NCBI RefSeq assembly: GCF_025153475.1
Contig: NZ_JANZXA010000001.1
Span: forward strand, 558,001-622,000
Length of the DNA: 64,000 nt
Direction: 5' to 3'
DNA from: Novosphingobium mangrovisedimenti
Lineage (GTDB): Bacteria > Pseudomonadota > Alphaproteobacteria > Sphingomonadales > Sphingomonadaceae
Shown: one piece after another, positions 14,436 through 23,301 of the stretch
Numbering within the stretch: position 1 is the first letter of the stretch
Layout of the letters: each line of letters opens with the position of its first letter
Translations under genes and position numbers: made by a program
The notes under the pieces: model-generated
What the model was told of the DNA's origin: nothing
The model's database searches: none
Seen by the model: the letters and a program-made list of their open reading frames with translations, nothing else

Positions 14436-16599
14436 ACTGGACGGCCAGCACGATCCGCTCGCCTTCGCCGATGCGGGCATGATCGTTGCGGAGTGCCTGT
14501 CCGAAATGCGGTTTCCCGAGCGGGTCTCGGTTTCCGCGGCGGCGCGACGGCATCGCGTCCTGGCTAACCCGGGCGCCTATTCGGGCCCGTGGGGCGAAGG
14601 GCCGCACTTCGTCGATCACCTCGACCGGATCATGGACTGCCTGGGCACCGATTCCCCCCACGACGAGGTCTTCGTGATGGGCCCATCGCAGACGGGCAAG
14701 TCCGAGATCGGGAACAACTACCAGCTCCATTCGATCATCTACGATCCCGCCGACATGCTGTTCGTGATGCCGGACCGGACATCGATCGACAGCTATGTGA
14801 AGACGCAGTTCGCCAAGATGATCGAGCTGGCCCGCGACGACGAAGGCCGTCCCGTGCTGCTCGACCGGATGCTGCCGGGAAGCTCATCCGATACGATCAA
14901 CCTGAAGCGGTTCCGCGGCGGCGACCTGCACTTCCTGTGGCCTTCGGGGCCGACGTTCCGCGCTCGTCCGATCCCGCGCGGCCGACTGGACGACCTGGAT
15001 GATATCCCGACCGACATCGGCGATCAGGGCGACGCGGTTTCGCTGATGCGCGGCCGCATGAGCAGCTTCTCGGTCTACGGGCAGACAATGCTCTATGTGA
15101 ATTCGACGCCGAAACTGGGGCGTCATGCCGGCATCGAAGGCATGGTCGCGGCCGGTACCGACGAGAGGCTGTGGGTCGATTGCCTGCACTGCCACGAGCC
15201 TTTTGCGTTCTATGTCGATGCGCTCGAGTTCGATCAGACCGGCACCAAGGAAGACGCGGCCTCCAGCGCCGAGGTGAAGTGTCCATCGTGCGGTTCCCTC
15301 CACGGCCCGCGCGACAAGCGGGCGCTGCTGCAGACCTATCGCTGGGTCGGAAAGGGCGAAAAGGCGGTTTCGCGGCAGGCGGAAGAGACCGGAAAGACGG
15401 GCGAACTGATCGCGAACCGGCGGGCCTCGTTCCGGCTCGACGGGCTGTTCGGGTTCCGGCCCTGGAGCGAGATTGCCGCGCTGGGACGCGAAGCCGACAT
15501 CAAGCTGGAGTACGAGCAGGACGAAGGGCCGCTGAAGGCCTGGAACCAGACCATCGTCGGTCGCAATCATGTGCCCAAGACCAACGGCGAGAGCCCGGTA
15601 ACGGAGGACGAGCTGTTGCAGCGGGCGAAGGCGGCGCCGTGGGTGGTGGGTGAAGTGCCGCCGGGCGTGCAGGTGCTGATCGCGGCGATCGACCAGCAGG
15701 TGAACCGGTTCGAGGTGGGGATCTGGGGATTCGGGCAAAATTTCCGGGCCTGGCTGGTAGACCGGTTCAAGATCGATGCGATCGAGGATGCCGGGGAGGC
15801 GCGGACGCTGAAGCCGTTCACGCGGCCGGAGGACTGGGCGGCGATCCACCGCTACGTGATGCAGAAGAGCTATCCGATCTCGGGCGCGCCGCACCTGCGG
15901 ATGAAGCTGTTCAACACGGTGGTGGACACCGGCGGCCTGGACAATGCGACCGACAATGCCTTTGCCTGGTGGTTCGCGATGGTGGCCGGCGATCCGGCAT
16001 CCGGCCGCGCACCGATCCCGGCGACGGCCATCACGCTGTTCAAGGGCGGCAATAACCCGAAGGGCAAGCTGCTGCCGCAGCCGACGCCCGACGCGAAACG
16101 CCAGATCAAGGGCGCGCCGCAGGCCGAGCTCTACATTCCCAACGTGAACCGGGTGAAGGACATCCTGGACGTGCGGTTGAACCGCAGGGACGACGGACCC
16201 GGGCATATCGCTTTCCCGGCGGACCTGGACCCGCGGTACCTTGCCGAAATGCGGGCGGAAACCAAGATCGGCGACCAGTGGACGCGCGAGCCGCACACGG
16301 CGAACGAGACCATGGATACCTACGTCATGGCCTATACCGCGGTGCTGCGGTTCGGCGCCAGCGACGCAAGCCTGGGCTGGGTTCCGGAATGGGCGCGGCC
16401 ACCGCGCGGCGCACCGGCCAAGCTGCAGCAGCCCGTGCCCGAACCGGGTGCGGCGACCACTGGACAGGATAGCGCGAATCGCCCCCCGAATCGGCCCACC
16501 GAACCGCCCGAGCAACCGATGACGAAGATCGTGAAATCGGTTGCCAAAAGGCCCGTTCAGACCCGTCCCCGGAGAAAAGTGAGGTCGAGTCGGGGGTAA
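14428..16599 (+). CDS. Terminase large subunit (GpA family)
   Basis: 723 residues, typical for lambda GpA relatives. The N-terminal packaging ATPase has Walker A G-P-S-Q-T-G-K-S at about residues 85-92 and a likely Walker B L-D-D-L-D-D-I-P near 190. A Cys cluster (C-L-H-C ... C-P-S-C-G) at about 250-290 is common in this family. The C-terminal nuclease half contains acidic residues (I-A-A-I-D-Q-Q near 410) fitting an RNase H-like fold. The last 50 residues are Pro/Arg-rich. It cuts concatemers at cos and drives DNA into proheads. Confidence 0.95.
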   Translation: MLELDGQHDPLAFADAGMIVAECLSEMRFPERVSVSAAARRHRVLANPGAYSGPWGEGPHFVDHLDRIMDCLGTDSPHDEVFVMGPSQTGKSEIGNNYQLHSIIYDPADMLFVMPDRTSIDSYVKTQFAKMIELARDDEGRPVLLDRMLPGSSSDTINLKRFRGGDLHFLWPSGPTFRARPIPRGRLDDLDDIPTDIGDQGDAVSLMRGRMSSFSVYGQTMLYVNSTPKLGRHAGIEGMVAAGTDERLWVDCLHCHEPFAFYVDALEFDQTGTKEDAASSAEVKCPSCGSLHGPRDKRALLQTYRWVGKGEKAVSRQAEETGKTGELIANRRASFRLDGLFGFRPWSEIAALGREADIKLEYEQDEGPLKAWNQTIVGRNHVPKTNGESPVTEDELLQRAKAAPWVVGEVPPGVQVLIAAIDQQVNRFEVGIWGFGQNFRAWLVDRFKIDAIEDAGEARTLKPFTRPEDWAAIHRYVMQKSYPISGAPHLRMKLFNTVVDTGGLDNATDNAFAWWFAMVAGDPASGRAPIPATAITLFKGGNNPKGKLLPQPTPDAKRQIKGAPQAELYIPNVNRVKDILDVRLNRRDDGPGHIAFPADLDPRYLAEMRAETKIGDQWTREPHTANETMDTYVMAYTAVLRFGASDASLGWVPEWARPPRGAPAKLQQPVPEPGAATTGQDSANRPPNRPTEPPEQPMTKIVKSVAKRPVQTRPRRKVRSSRG

Positions 16600-16749
16600 G
16601 GCGCGCTGTGGACGACGAATGCGCGGGCGATGATGGGCGTGGACAAGATACGGAATTCAATAGATAATAATTAATTTCTCGGGGTGGATTGACCGGGATC
16701 GAATTAATTGACAGCTTCACAAGCATCGGCGTTGCGCGCCCTGAGGAAA

Positions 16750-16778
16750 CCCCGCTCCGGAAGGAAGCGGGTTTTTTT
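16750..16778 (+). terminator. Intrinsic terminator after the terminase genes
   Basis: A CCCGCT/AGCGGG stem (16751-16756 and 16766-16771, 9-base loop) is followed immediately by seven T residues (16772-16778). The stretch 16600-16834 holds no gene: an AT-rich segment (16648-16710), this terminator, and a second hairpin next to the following start codon. Confidence 0.8.
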
Positions 16779-16789
16779 GTGCCCGGTTC

Positions 16790-16834
16790 GGGTTCGGTTC
16801 GCGACGCCTCAACTCATCGAACAGGACCGAACCC
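16790..16834 (+). promoter_or_regulatory. Hairpin occluding the start of the head-joining gene
   Basis: GGGTTCGGT at 16790-16798 is perfectly complementary to ACCGAACCC at 16826-16834, which ends immediately before the ATG at 16835 and adjoins the AGGAC ribosome-binding region. In the mRNA this 9-bp stem with a 27-base loop would mask initiation. Confidence 0.5.
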
Positions 16835-17074
16835 ATGGCAGCCTCCCAAGCGGAGATCGCGGCGGCGCTCGCGCGTCTCGAAGCGTACCAGGCCGCCGAG
16901 ATGGCGGTGCTGCGAAACCAGTCCTACGAGATGCCCGACGGGCGCAAGCTGACCCGGGCCAATCTAAAGGACATCCAGAACGGACTGGCGCTGGCCCGCG
17001 CCGACTATCAGGCCGCCGTGGGCGAACCTGTAGTGCGCGGCCGTGCCCGCCGTTTCGTGAACATGAGCCGCTGA
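16835..17074 (+). CDS. Head-tail joining protein (gpW/DUF6148-like)
   Basis: 79 residues. The pattern of two helices around a beta hairpin (Q-S-Y-E-M-P-D-G-R-K-L-T-R-A-N, then I-x-x-G-L-A-L-A-R-A-D-Y) matches small phage head-completion proteins of the gpW/DUF6148 type, which are inserted at the portal before tail attachment. It lies between terminase and portal, exactly the lambda W position. The four-base gap to the portal gene suggests coupling. Confidence 0.8.
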   Translation: MAASQAEIAAALARLEAYQAAEMAVLRNQSYEMPDGRKLTRANLKDIQNGLALARADYQAAVGEPVVRGRARRFVNMSR

Positions 17075-17078
17075 GACG

Positions 17079-18776
17079 ATGGAACCGGTACGCCCGACCC
17101 TTTTGGACCGCGCCCTGGCGGCGGTGGCACCCGGACGGGCGGCGCGGAGGCTTGCCGCCCGTGCATCCTACACGGCCATTGCCGCCAGCGTGACCGACCC
17201 GGAAGGGCGGATCGAGCGGACGAGCGGGTATCGGGCCGGCCGAAGCGATCGCCGCCAGACGAAGGGATGGTTCGCGCGACCGAAGTCCGCGAACAGCGAC
17301 GGGATCGGCAGGCAGCAGACGCTGATCGGCCGTTCGCGCGATGCGGCGATGAACCTGCCGCCGGCCACCGCGGCGATCGAGCGCAACGTGACGTTCGCGA
17401 TCGGCACCGGGCTGATGGCGATCCCGGATCTGGACGGCGAGACGCTGGGACTGACTCCCAAGGAAGTCGCTGCCTGGACGGCCCGGATCAAGCGGGACTA
17501 CGACGAGTACATGTCGTCCACTGATCCCGATGCGGAAAGGACCGCGACGGGATACGGGCTGCAAGAAGTGGTGCTGCGCGGCCAGCTGGAATCGGGCGAC
17601 CTGCTGGGCCTTCGCTGCTGGCCATCCGACCAGATCGGTCGCGTCACCATGACGGCGTGGAAGCTGGTCGAGGCGGAGCGGGTGGTAAGCCCCTTCGGGC
17701 ATGTCGATGGCAAACGCTGGGGCGGCGAGAATGGTCCGGTCGTTGTCGGCGGGGTCGAGCAGGACAGCTACGGCGCGGCGCAGGCCTATCATGTCCTGAC
17801 CAAGCCGCGCGGTCCCGGCAACAGCGGGCGCCGTGCGAACGACACCACGCGCTACGAGGCGTGGGGCAAGGAAACGCAACTGCCGACCGCCGTGCTAGTG
17901 TTCGACAAGCGCCGTCCGGAGCAGGCGCGCGGGGTGCCGCTGCTGGCGCCCGTGCTCGAGCTGGTGAAAGTCTTCGCCGATGCCACCGACGCCGCGGCGC
18001 TTTCGCTGGTGCTGCAATCCATGCTGGCGGTGGTCTATTCGTCTCCCGGGGCAACGGCGATGCCCGAACCGGAATATGGCGATGGCGAGCTCGTCCAGGC
18101 GGAGGGCGTTCCGGAGACACTGTCCGGCGGCACGTCGAGCGACATCAAGATGGAACCGGGCATGGTCGTCGAGATCGACTCCGATGCCAAGGTGGACCTG
18201 AAATCGCCGGGCAAGGACAACCCGGTCTACGAGAAGTTCTTCGAGGCCGTGCTTACCCAGATCGGCGCCGCGATCGGGACGCCGTTCGGCGTGCTGATGG
18301 CGCGGTTCAACAGCAGCTACACCGCCAGCAAGGGCGAGATGGAGCTGTTCTACAAGGAAGTCCTGCGCCGCGTCGGCAGGTTCACGGCGAGCTGGTGCAA
18401 GCCGGGCTACGACTGCTGGATGTACGAACAGGTCGCGCGCGGGGTCTACGACCTGCCGGGCTTCCTCGACGACCTGCGCGTTCGCGCTGCCTGGTGCTCG
18501 GTGCGCTGGGCCGGCGACGGCAAGATCAGCCTCGACCCGCTGCGGGAAGCGAAGGCGCTGGAAGTCCACGAGGCGCATGCCTGGCAGACCGGCCAGCAGA
18601 TCGCGGCGGCCATCAATGGCGGCGACTACGATGCCAACGTGCAGCGGCGCGGGGCCGAGCATCGCCAGTTCGTGGACGAAGGACTGCCGATCCCGAATGC
18701 ACAGGGCGGTGGCAGCGATACCGGCGGGACGCAGGCGTCGGCCGATGGAACTAGCAATGGAGGATCGAGCCAATGA
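17079..18776 (+). CDS. Portal protein (lambda B family)
   Basis: 565 residues, similar in length to lambda B (533). Recognised by position and family-like segments: R-D-A-A-M-N-L-P-P-A-T-A-A-I-E-R-N-V near residue 90; the stem/wing region with G-V-P-L-L-A-P-V-L-E-L-V-K near 290; and Y-T-A-S-K-G-E-M-E-L-F-Y near 410. It forms the dodecameric ring at the packaging vertex and nucleates prohead assembly. The C-terminus is Gly/Ser-rich. It overlaps the protease gene by 4 bp. Confidence 0.93.
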   Translation: MEPVRPTLLDRALAAVAPGRAARRLAARASYTAIAASVTDPEGRIERTSGYRAGRSDRRQTKGWFARPKSANSDGIGRQQTLIGRSRDAAMNLPPATAAIERNVTFAIGTGLMAIPDLDGETLGLTPKEVAAWTARIKRDYDEYMSSTDPDAERTATGYGLQEVVLRGQLESGDLLGLRCWPSDQIGRVTMTAWKLVEAERVVSPFGHVDGKRWGGENGPVVVGGVEQDSYGAAQAYHVLTKPRGPGNSGRRANDTTRYEAWGKETQLPTAVLVFDKRRPEQARGVPLLAPVLELVKVFADATDAAALSLVLQSMLAVVYSSPGATAMPEPEYGDGELVQAEGVPETLSGGTSSDIKMEPGMVVEIDSDAKVDLKSPGKDNPVYEKFFEAVLTQIGAAIGTPFGVLMARFNSSYTASKGEMELFYKEVLRRVGRFTASWCKPGYDCWMYEQVARGVYDLPGFLDDLRVRAAWCSVRWAGDGKISLDPLREAKALEVHEAHAWQTGQQIAAAINGGDYDANVQRRGAEHRQFVDEGLPIPNAQGGGSDTGGTQASADGTSNGGSSQ

Positions 18777-20173
18777 ACCGGGCCTATTCGCGCGCCGGCA
18801 TCATCGCGCGCCTGTTCAACCAGCCTCTGGCTGTGCTGCCCGAGACGGCGGCGATCGTGCTGGGGGCGATCGGGCAGCGGTTCGACGTGCAGAACCTGTT
18901 CGTCGCGACCGACGGCCGGTCGCTCAATCTGGGTGAACTGGAGCAGCTGGCCGCAGACAAGCGAGTGGAGATCGAGGCACGCGGTGGCGTAGACCGCCAG
19001 GCCCGGATGGTTCCCGCCGATCGCCTGATGTTCGTTCACAACGGCGTGGCGCATGTCGGCGTTCGTGGCGAGACCGTTGCCGAGAACGGGATTGGGCCCA
19101 TGTCCGGCTTTACCGGCTACGACGGGATTGTTGCTTCGGTGCAGAGCGCCGATGCCGATCCCAATGTGCGTGGCATCCTGCTCGACATCGACAGCCCTGG
19201 TGGTGAAGTTGCCGGGCTGTTCGAGGCCTGCAGCATCCTGATGGCGCGGCGCGGCACCAAGCCGATGCGAGCCATGATCCGCGGCGTCGGGGCATCGGCG
19301 GCCTACCAGATCGCGGCCTGTGCCGATGAAGTTACACTGCACGAGCTCGGTCTCGCCGGATCGAACGGGTGCATTTCGATGCACGCGGATTTCTCGGCGG
19401 CGCTGCAGCAGGATGGGATCAAGGTCACCCTGTTCGCCTCCGGTGCCCACAAGGCCGACGGCAACCCGTTCGAACCGCTGCCCGAAGACGTGGCCAACAT
19501 GATCCGGGCCCGAATCGAAAGCTCGGCGGAGCGGCTCTTCGCGCACGTGGCGGCTGCACGCGGCCTGACGGTCGAAACGGTCCGGGCGCAGCAGGCGCAA
19601 ATCTATACGGGCGAGGAAGCCGTCGCGGCCGGCCTCGTCGACAAGGTCATGGGCTGGCAGGACTCGATGGACGAGTTCGAGGCCGCCGTGAATGCCCCCA
19701 CCGCAAGAACAGGCGGGGGCGCAATGGCTCCGACCGGAGCGCGCTCATCGAAAGGAAGTGCCATGAGCAATGGAACGACCGCGCCGGCGGCGGAGCAGCA
19801 GCCGGAAAACACCCAGGCCACCCTCGAGGCGGCCCGCACCGAAGGCCATGCGGCCGGGCGTGCCGAAGGCCTGCAGGCCGGAACGACTGCCGAGCGCGAG
19901 CGCGTTTCGGCGCTGGTCGAGCTCGACGCGGCCTCGACCGTCAGCCCGGCCCTGGCCGCCGCGATCGCTTCGGGCGCCAGCGCCGGAGACTTTGCCATCG
20001 ATCTTGCCAAGGCGAGCAAGGCCAAGCTGGGCGCCGCGCTGTCGGCCGCGAAGACCGAGGCGGTGACCGAGCTGCCCGAAGGATCGGCCAGTGCCGGCAT
20101 TCCGGGGGCGTCCGGCAAGACGAATCGCGGGCAGGCCTATGCCGAGAAGAAGGCAGCCTCGGCCAAGGCCTGA
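18773..20173 (+). CDS. Prohead protease (S49, lambda C-like) with C-terminal scaffold
   Basis: 466 residues. The first roughly 320 form an S49 (SppA/ClpP-fold) protease: G-I-L-L-D-I-D-S-P-G-G-E-V near 145, the catalytic serine in G-V-G-A-S-A-A-Y near 180, and G-A-H-K-A-D near 225. Residues about 331-466 are a helical, Ala/Glu-rich scaffold segment that can be made alone from an internal start (see 19763-20173). Like lambda C/Nu3, the protease would degrade the scaffold during head maturation. Confidence 0.93.
   Translation: MNRAYSRAGIIARLFNQPLAVLPETAAIVLGAIGQRFDVQNLFVATDGRSLNLGELEQLAADKRVEIEARGGVDRQARMVPADRLMFVHNGVAHVGVRGETVAENGIGPMSGFTGYDGIVASVQSADADPNVRGILLDIDSPGGEVAGLFEACSILMARRGTKPMRAMIRGVGASAAYQIAACADEVTLHELGLAGSNGCISMHADFSAALQQDGIKVTLFASGAHKADGNPFEPLPEDVANMIRARIESSAERLFAHVAAARGLTVETVRAQQAQIYTGEEAVAAGLVDKVMGWQDSMDEFEAAVNAPTARTGGGAMAPTGARSSKGSAMSNGTTAPAAEQQPENTQATLEAARTEGHAAGRAEGLQAGTTAERERVSALVELDAASTVSPALAAAIASGASAGDFAIDLAKASKAKLGAALSAAKTEAVTELPEGSASAGIPGASGKTNRGQAYAEKKAASAKA
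19763..20173 (+). CDS. Scaffold protein from internal in-frame start (Nu3-like)
   Basis: An ATG at 19763 lies in frame with the protease gene (exactly 330 codons from its start) and is preceded by AAAGGAAG with 4-base spacing, unexpectedly good for the interior of a gene. The product would be 136 residues, mostly helical and rich in Ala, Glu and Lys. A low-complexity linker (T-A-R-T-G-G-G) precedes it. This matches the lambda C/Nu3 nested arrangement, where the scaffold is made in excess of the protease. Confidence 0.75.
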   Translation: MSNGTTAPAAEQQPENTQATLEAARTEGHAAGRAEGLQAGTTAERERVSALVELDAASTVSPALAAAIASGASAGDFAIDLAKASKAKLGAALSAAKTEAVTELPEGSASAGIPGASGKTNRGQAYAEKKAASAKA

Positions 20174-20232
20174 TCCCACCAACCGCCCATAGAAGCCCGG
20201 TCGTGGGCTGACCGGCCTTTCGGAGACAATCC

Positions 20233-20595
20233 ATGTACGACAGTGCATCCTACTCGGCGGAAACGCCGTTCGCGCCCTCGCAGATCCTTGCGGGCGGCAG
20301 CTACACCACGCGCGTGGTGACCATCATCTCGGGCCAGAACCTCGAGGCCGGCGCGGTGCTCGGCAAGATCACCGCGAGCAGCAAGTACAACCTCTCGCTT
20401 TCGGCCGCCGCCGACGGTTCGGAGACCCCGGACCTGATCCTGCTGCAGGACGCCGATGCCAGCGGCGGCGACATCGAGGCACTTGCGCTCGAAACCGGCC
20501 AGGTCAACGCCGATGCCCTGACCGTCGGCACCGGCCACACCATCGCGAGCATTCGCGAGGGCCTGCGCGGCAAGGGCATCACGATCGACGACTGA
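20233..20595 (+). CDS. Head decoration protein (lambda D-like)
   Basis: 120 residues, close to lambda D (110). The typical pattern is visible: an N-terminal flexible arm, then V-V-T-I-I-S-G-Q-N-L-E-A-G-A-V-L-G-K, a central beta region, D-G-S-E-T-P-D-L-I-L-L-Q-D-A-D-A, and a C-terminal helix ending G-I-T-I-D-D. It stabilises expanded capsids as trimers at threefold sites. It is placed between protease/scaffold and capsid as in lambda, and followed by two hairpins. Confidence 0.9.
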   Translation: MYDSASYSAETPFAPSQILAGGSYTTRVVTIISGQNLEAGAVLGKITASSKYNLSLSAAADGSETPDLILLQDADASGGDIEALALETGQVNADALTVGTGHTIASIREGLRGKGITIDD

Positions 20596-20611
20596 TCCTC
20601 CGCTTCCTCCC

Positions 20612-20670
20612 GGGGCGAGCGGACGCCCCTCCTCCTGACCCGCCCGCCGGAAACGGCGCGGCGGGTCTTT
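20612..20670 (+). terminator. Two hairpins between decoration and capsid genes
   Basis: GGGGCG/CGCCCC (20612-20617 and 20624-20629) is followed by a GACCCGCC/GGCGGGTC stem (20637-20644 and 20660-20667) with a short T run. This fits a partial terminator or processing site that could set the ratio of the decoration and capsid transcripts. Confidence 0.55.
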
Positions 20671-20689
20671 CATTCGGGAGTACCGATTC

Positions 20690-21730
20690 ATGACCGACCT
20701 GAACTACGGCACGTTCGCCCAGGACGAACTGATGCCGCTCATCCCGTCGCTCTTCGTGCGCGGCAATTTCCTCACGCTGACCTTTTTTCCCGAGGTCTTC
20801 GAATTCGACACGGCCGACGTTTATTTCGACCGCGTGCTCGACGACATGCGCATGGCACCGTTCGTGGCGCCGCTGGCGCCGGGCAAGATCCTACAGCCGC
20901 GCGGTTTCCAGAAAGAAACCATCATCCCGGCCTCTATCAAGCCGAAGGACCAGATCACCGGCAAGGAAGTGCTTTCGCGCATGGCCGGTGAGCGGATCGG
21001 CGGCGAGATGTCGGCAGCGGACCGCGAGGCGGCGATCCGCGAAATGTACCTGATGAAGCATCAGGAGCGCATCGCACGCCGGCATGAATGGATGGCCAGC
21101 TCCATCCTGCGAACGGGATCGGTCACCATCGCCGGCGACGATTATCCCTCGACCGTGGTGAACTTCGCGCGCGCGGCGGCGCTCACCGTTACGTTGCTCA
21201 CCACGGCCCGTTGGGGCGAGACCGGGGTTTCGCCGTTCGACGACGTAGACGGGTGGATGAACGATACGGCTTCCGAGTGCGGTGCCGCCGTCGACATCGT
21301 GGTGATGGACAAGCTGGCATGGGGCTTCTTCGCGGATGATCCGAAGACGCAGAAGGCTCTCGACACCACGCTGGGGCAGACCGCCGCGATCGACCTGGGA
21401 TTCACGCCGGGCGTTCCCGGGGCACCGCAGTTCAAGGGCCGGATCGGCGCGGTCGAGTTTTACGTCTACAATGACGTGTACCACGACGACAGCTTCACCA
21501 AGCAGCAGCTGGTGCCCGACTACACGGTGATGATGGGCAGTCGCTCCGGCTATGCCGGGTCCAAGCTCTGCGGCGTCGTCCAGCACGCGGAAAACCACTA
21601 CGAGAAGGGCGAGTTCTTCCCCCACGAGTGGATCGATCAGAACACCGGCGCGCAGTGGGTCGAGACGATCACTTCTCCTATCCTCGCGCCCAAGCGCGTG
21701 AACGCCTCGTTCTGCGCGACGGTGCGCTGA
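20690..21730 (+). CDS. Major capsid protein (lambda gpE family)
   Basis: 346 residues, the length of lambda E (341). Diagnostic positions include F-F-P-E-V-F-E-F-D-T near residue 35, G-F-Q-K-E-T-I-I-P-A near 80, the E-W-M-A-S-S-I-L segment near 135, W-x-D-x-A-S/T-type spacing near 195 and the C-terminal S-R-S-G-Y-A-G-S-K ... W-V-E-T-I-T-S-P-I-L-A-P region. It assembles the HK97-fold icosahedral shell on the scaffold. Directly downstream of the decoration gene. Confidence 0.93.
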   Translation: MTDLNYGTFAQDELMPLIPSLFVRGNFLTLTFFPEVFEFDTADVYFDRVLDDMRMAPFVAPLAPGKILQPRGFQKETIIPASIKPKDQITGKEVLSRMAGERIGGEMSAADREAAIREMYLMKHQERIARRHEWMASSILRTGSVTIAGDDYPSTVVNFARAAALTVTLLTTARWGETGVSPFDDVDGWMNDTASECGAAVDIVVMDKLAWGFFADDPKTQKALDTTLGQTAAIDLGFTPGVPGAPQFKGRIGAVEFYVYNDVYHDDSFTKQQLVPDYTVMMGSRSGYAGSKLCGVVQHAENHYEKGEFFPHEWIDQNTGAQWVETITSPILAPKRVNASFCATVR

Positions 21731-21799
21731 GCCTTTTCCAATCAACCCCTGTGATCGTGGCGGCCGCATGCCGTCACGATCCCATTGCGAGTACAGACA

Positions 21800-22126
21800 A
21801 TGGCAAAGACCAATATCCTGGTTGCGGCCGCGACGCTTGTCGGCCCGAAGGCCAAGGGCGAGACCACGCCGTTCCGCCTGATGCAGGGCAAAGAGCTGAC
21901 GGCCGAAGCGAAGAAGAAGCTGGGGCTCAACGCCGATGCCGTGAAGGACCTTATCGATCGCGGCCATGTGGTGGAGACGGAAGTCCGCGCCGCCGAGGGC
22001 GGCAAGGCCGACACGTCCGAGCTGCAGGCCCGCGTCAAGGAGCTGGAAGAGCAGCTCGAAGCGGCGACGAAGCTGCAGGAAGAAACCGCGGCCAAGCTGG
22101 CCGAGGCGACGAAGGCTCCGGCCTGA
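21800..22126 (+). CDS. Small coiled-coil phage protein
   Basis: 108 residues from the ATG at 21800 (an in-frame TTG lies 15 bp upstream). The N-terminus is basic and hydrophobic. Residues about 65-105 form a strong coiled coil with heptad Leu and Glu (V-K-E-L-E-E-Q-L-E-A-A). Position after the capsid gene matches lambda FI, an accessory of DNA packaging, but similarity was not established. No membrane segment. Confidence 0.65.
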   Translation: MAKTNILVAAATLVGPKAKGETTPFRLMQGKELTAEAKKKLGLNADAVKDLIDRGHVVETEVRAAEGGKADTSELQARVKELEEQLEAATKLQEETAAKLAEATKAPA

Positions 22127-22181
22127 GGCCCTGAGCGATGTCTGCCCTTCGTCATGCTCAGAGTGATCGGAGTCTCTGATC

Positions 22182-22568
22182 ATGGCTGTTGAATCCGCCG
22201 AAGACCTTGCCGGGATGTTCGATGTCGAGGAGTTCGCCGAGAGCGCCTTGTACACGGCGCCCGGCGGGGGCTCGGCCGTCACCTGTACACCGATCGTCGA
22301 TCGCGGACAGGGGCGGGAGATGTTCGACCGAGGAAGGGGGCGGCAGTTCGACAGGGGCGAGCCCGTGGCGACCGGCAGCGAGCGGCACCTGTGGGTGCGC
22401 AAGACCGCCAACGGCAACGGCGGGCTGGCGGACGTGGTCCGCGACGGCGTGTTCGCCATGCTCGATGCGGACGGCGTGGCCACCGGCGAGGTGTTCAGGG
22501 TTGCCGGCCTGCCCAAGCTGGACCATGCGGGCGCGCTGTGGTCGGCCGAACTCGTGATCGGGAGCTGA
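22182..22568 (+). CDS. Head-tail connector (lambda FII-like)
   Basis: 128 residues. Small, beta-rich and Gly-rich, with a central R-H-L-W-V-R-K and a C-terminal L-W-S-A-E-L-V-I-G, consistent with head-tail stopper/connector proteins grouped with lambda FII (sometimes annotated ATP-binding sugar-transporter-like). The position between capsid accessory and tail-completion genes is the main evidence. It would cap the filled head and offer the tail docking surface. Confidence 0.6.
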   Translation: MAVESAEDLAGMFDVEEFAESALYTAPGGGSAVTCTPIVDRGQGREMFDRGRGRQFDRGEPVATGSERHLWVRKTANGNGGLADVVRDGVFAMLDADGVATGEVFRVAGLPKLDHAGALWSAELVIGS

Positions 22569-22572
22569 GGCG

Positions 22573-23301
22573 ATGGTGACGCTGGCAGGCGGTCGCGGCT
22601 TCAAGGGATCGGGCGCTTTCACGGGACAGGGCTTTCGCATCGCCTTCGAGCGCGAGAAGCCCGGCCCCTACGAAGCCATGCGCGACGAAGGCGTCGCGAT
22701 CCGCGGCGCCAGCATCGACGCGGTCACGAAGACGACCGAGCAGGTCAAGGAACAGATCCGTGACTACATCGATGCGCATTTCGGCGGTTCGGACTTTACC
22801 AGCAACGGCCGTCGCCGCGTCGCCAATGCATCCGCCCAGAGCGTGTTCTACGACGAAGTCGACACCAAGGGGCAGTATGCGGGGCTGGTCTATTCCAAGT
22901 TCGGCAAACGGGACAAGGGCGGCTTCGTCGACTACCTGCTGCTGCACATCCGCGGCGACACGATCCGCCCCGGTCCCGGCGAGAACTGGCTGAAGATCGA
23001 GAACCCGAAGGCCGGCGGGCTGGGCGTGGCGCAGACGGGACATTTCCCGATGTCCGGATCGGACATCTTCTTCCTGCCGTCGAAGGATGGAAAGAAGCTG
23101 TTCCAGCTGCGCCGGTACCGCAAGTCGAGCCGATCGGCCGACCGCGGCAAGACGCAGCTGCTGGCGACGCTGATGCGCAAAGTCACCGTGCCGGCGAGCC
23201 TTTCGGGCATCGATGCCATCGCCGCGCGGCGGCCGGACATGTTTGAAGGATTCTTCGCGCGATCGCTCAAGGCGCATCGCGATGCGCTGGAGGGGCGGTG
23301 A
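22573..23301 (+). CDS. Minor tail/connector protein (lambda Z-like, DUF6441-type)
   Basis: 242 residues with a basic N-terminus, a helical stretch (E-Q-V-K-E-Q-I-R-D-Y-I-D-A-H-F) near 58-72, then beta segments. It resembles phage proteins annotated DUF6441 that occupy the lambda Z slot and act in tail completion. Its stop overlaps the next gene's ATG (ATGA at 23298-23301). Family call from memory only. Confidence 0.65.
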   Translation: MVTLAGGRGFKGSGAFTGQGFRIAFEREKPGPYEAMRDEGVAIRGASIDAVTKTTEQVKEQIRDYIDAHFGGSDFTSNGRRRVANASAQSVFYDEVDTKGQYAGLVYSKFGKRDKGGFVDYLLLHIRGDTIRPGPGENWLKIENPKAGGLGVAQTGHFPMSGSDIFFLPSKDGKKLFQLRRYRKSSRSADRGKTQLLATLMRKVTVPASLSGIDAIAARRPDMFEGFFARSLKAHRDALEGR

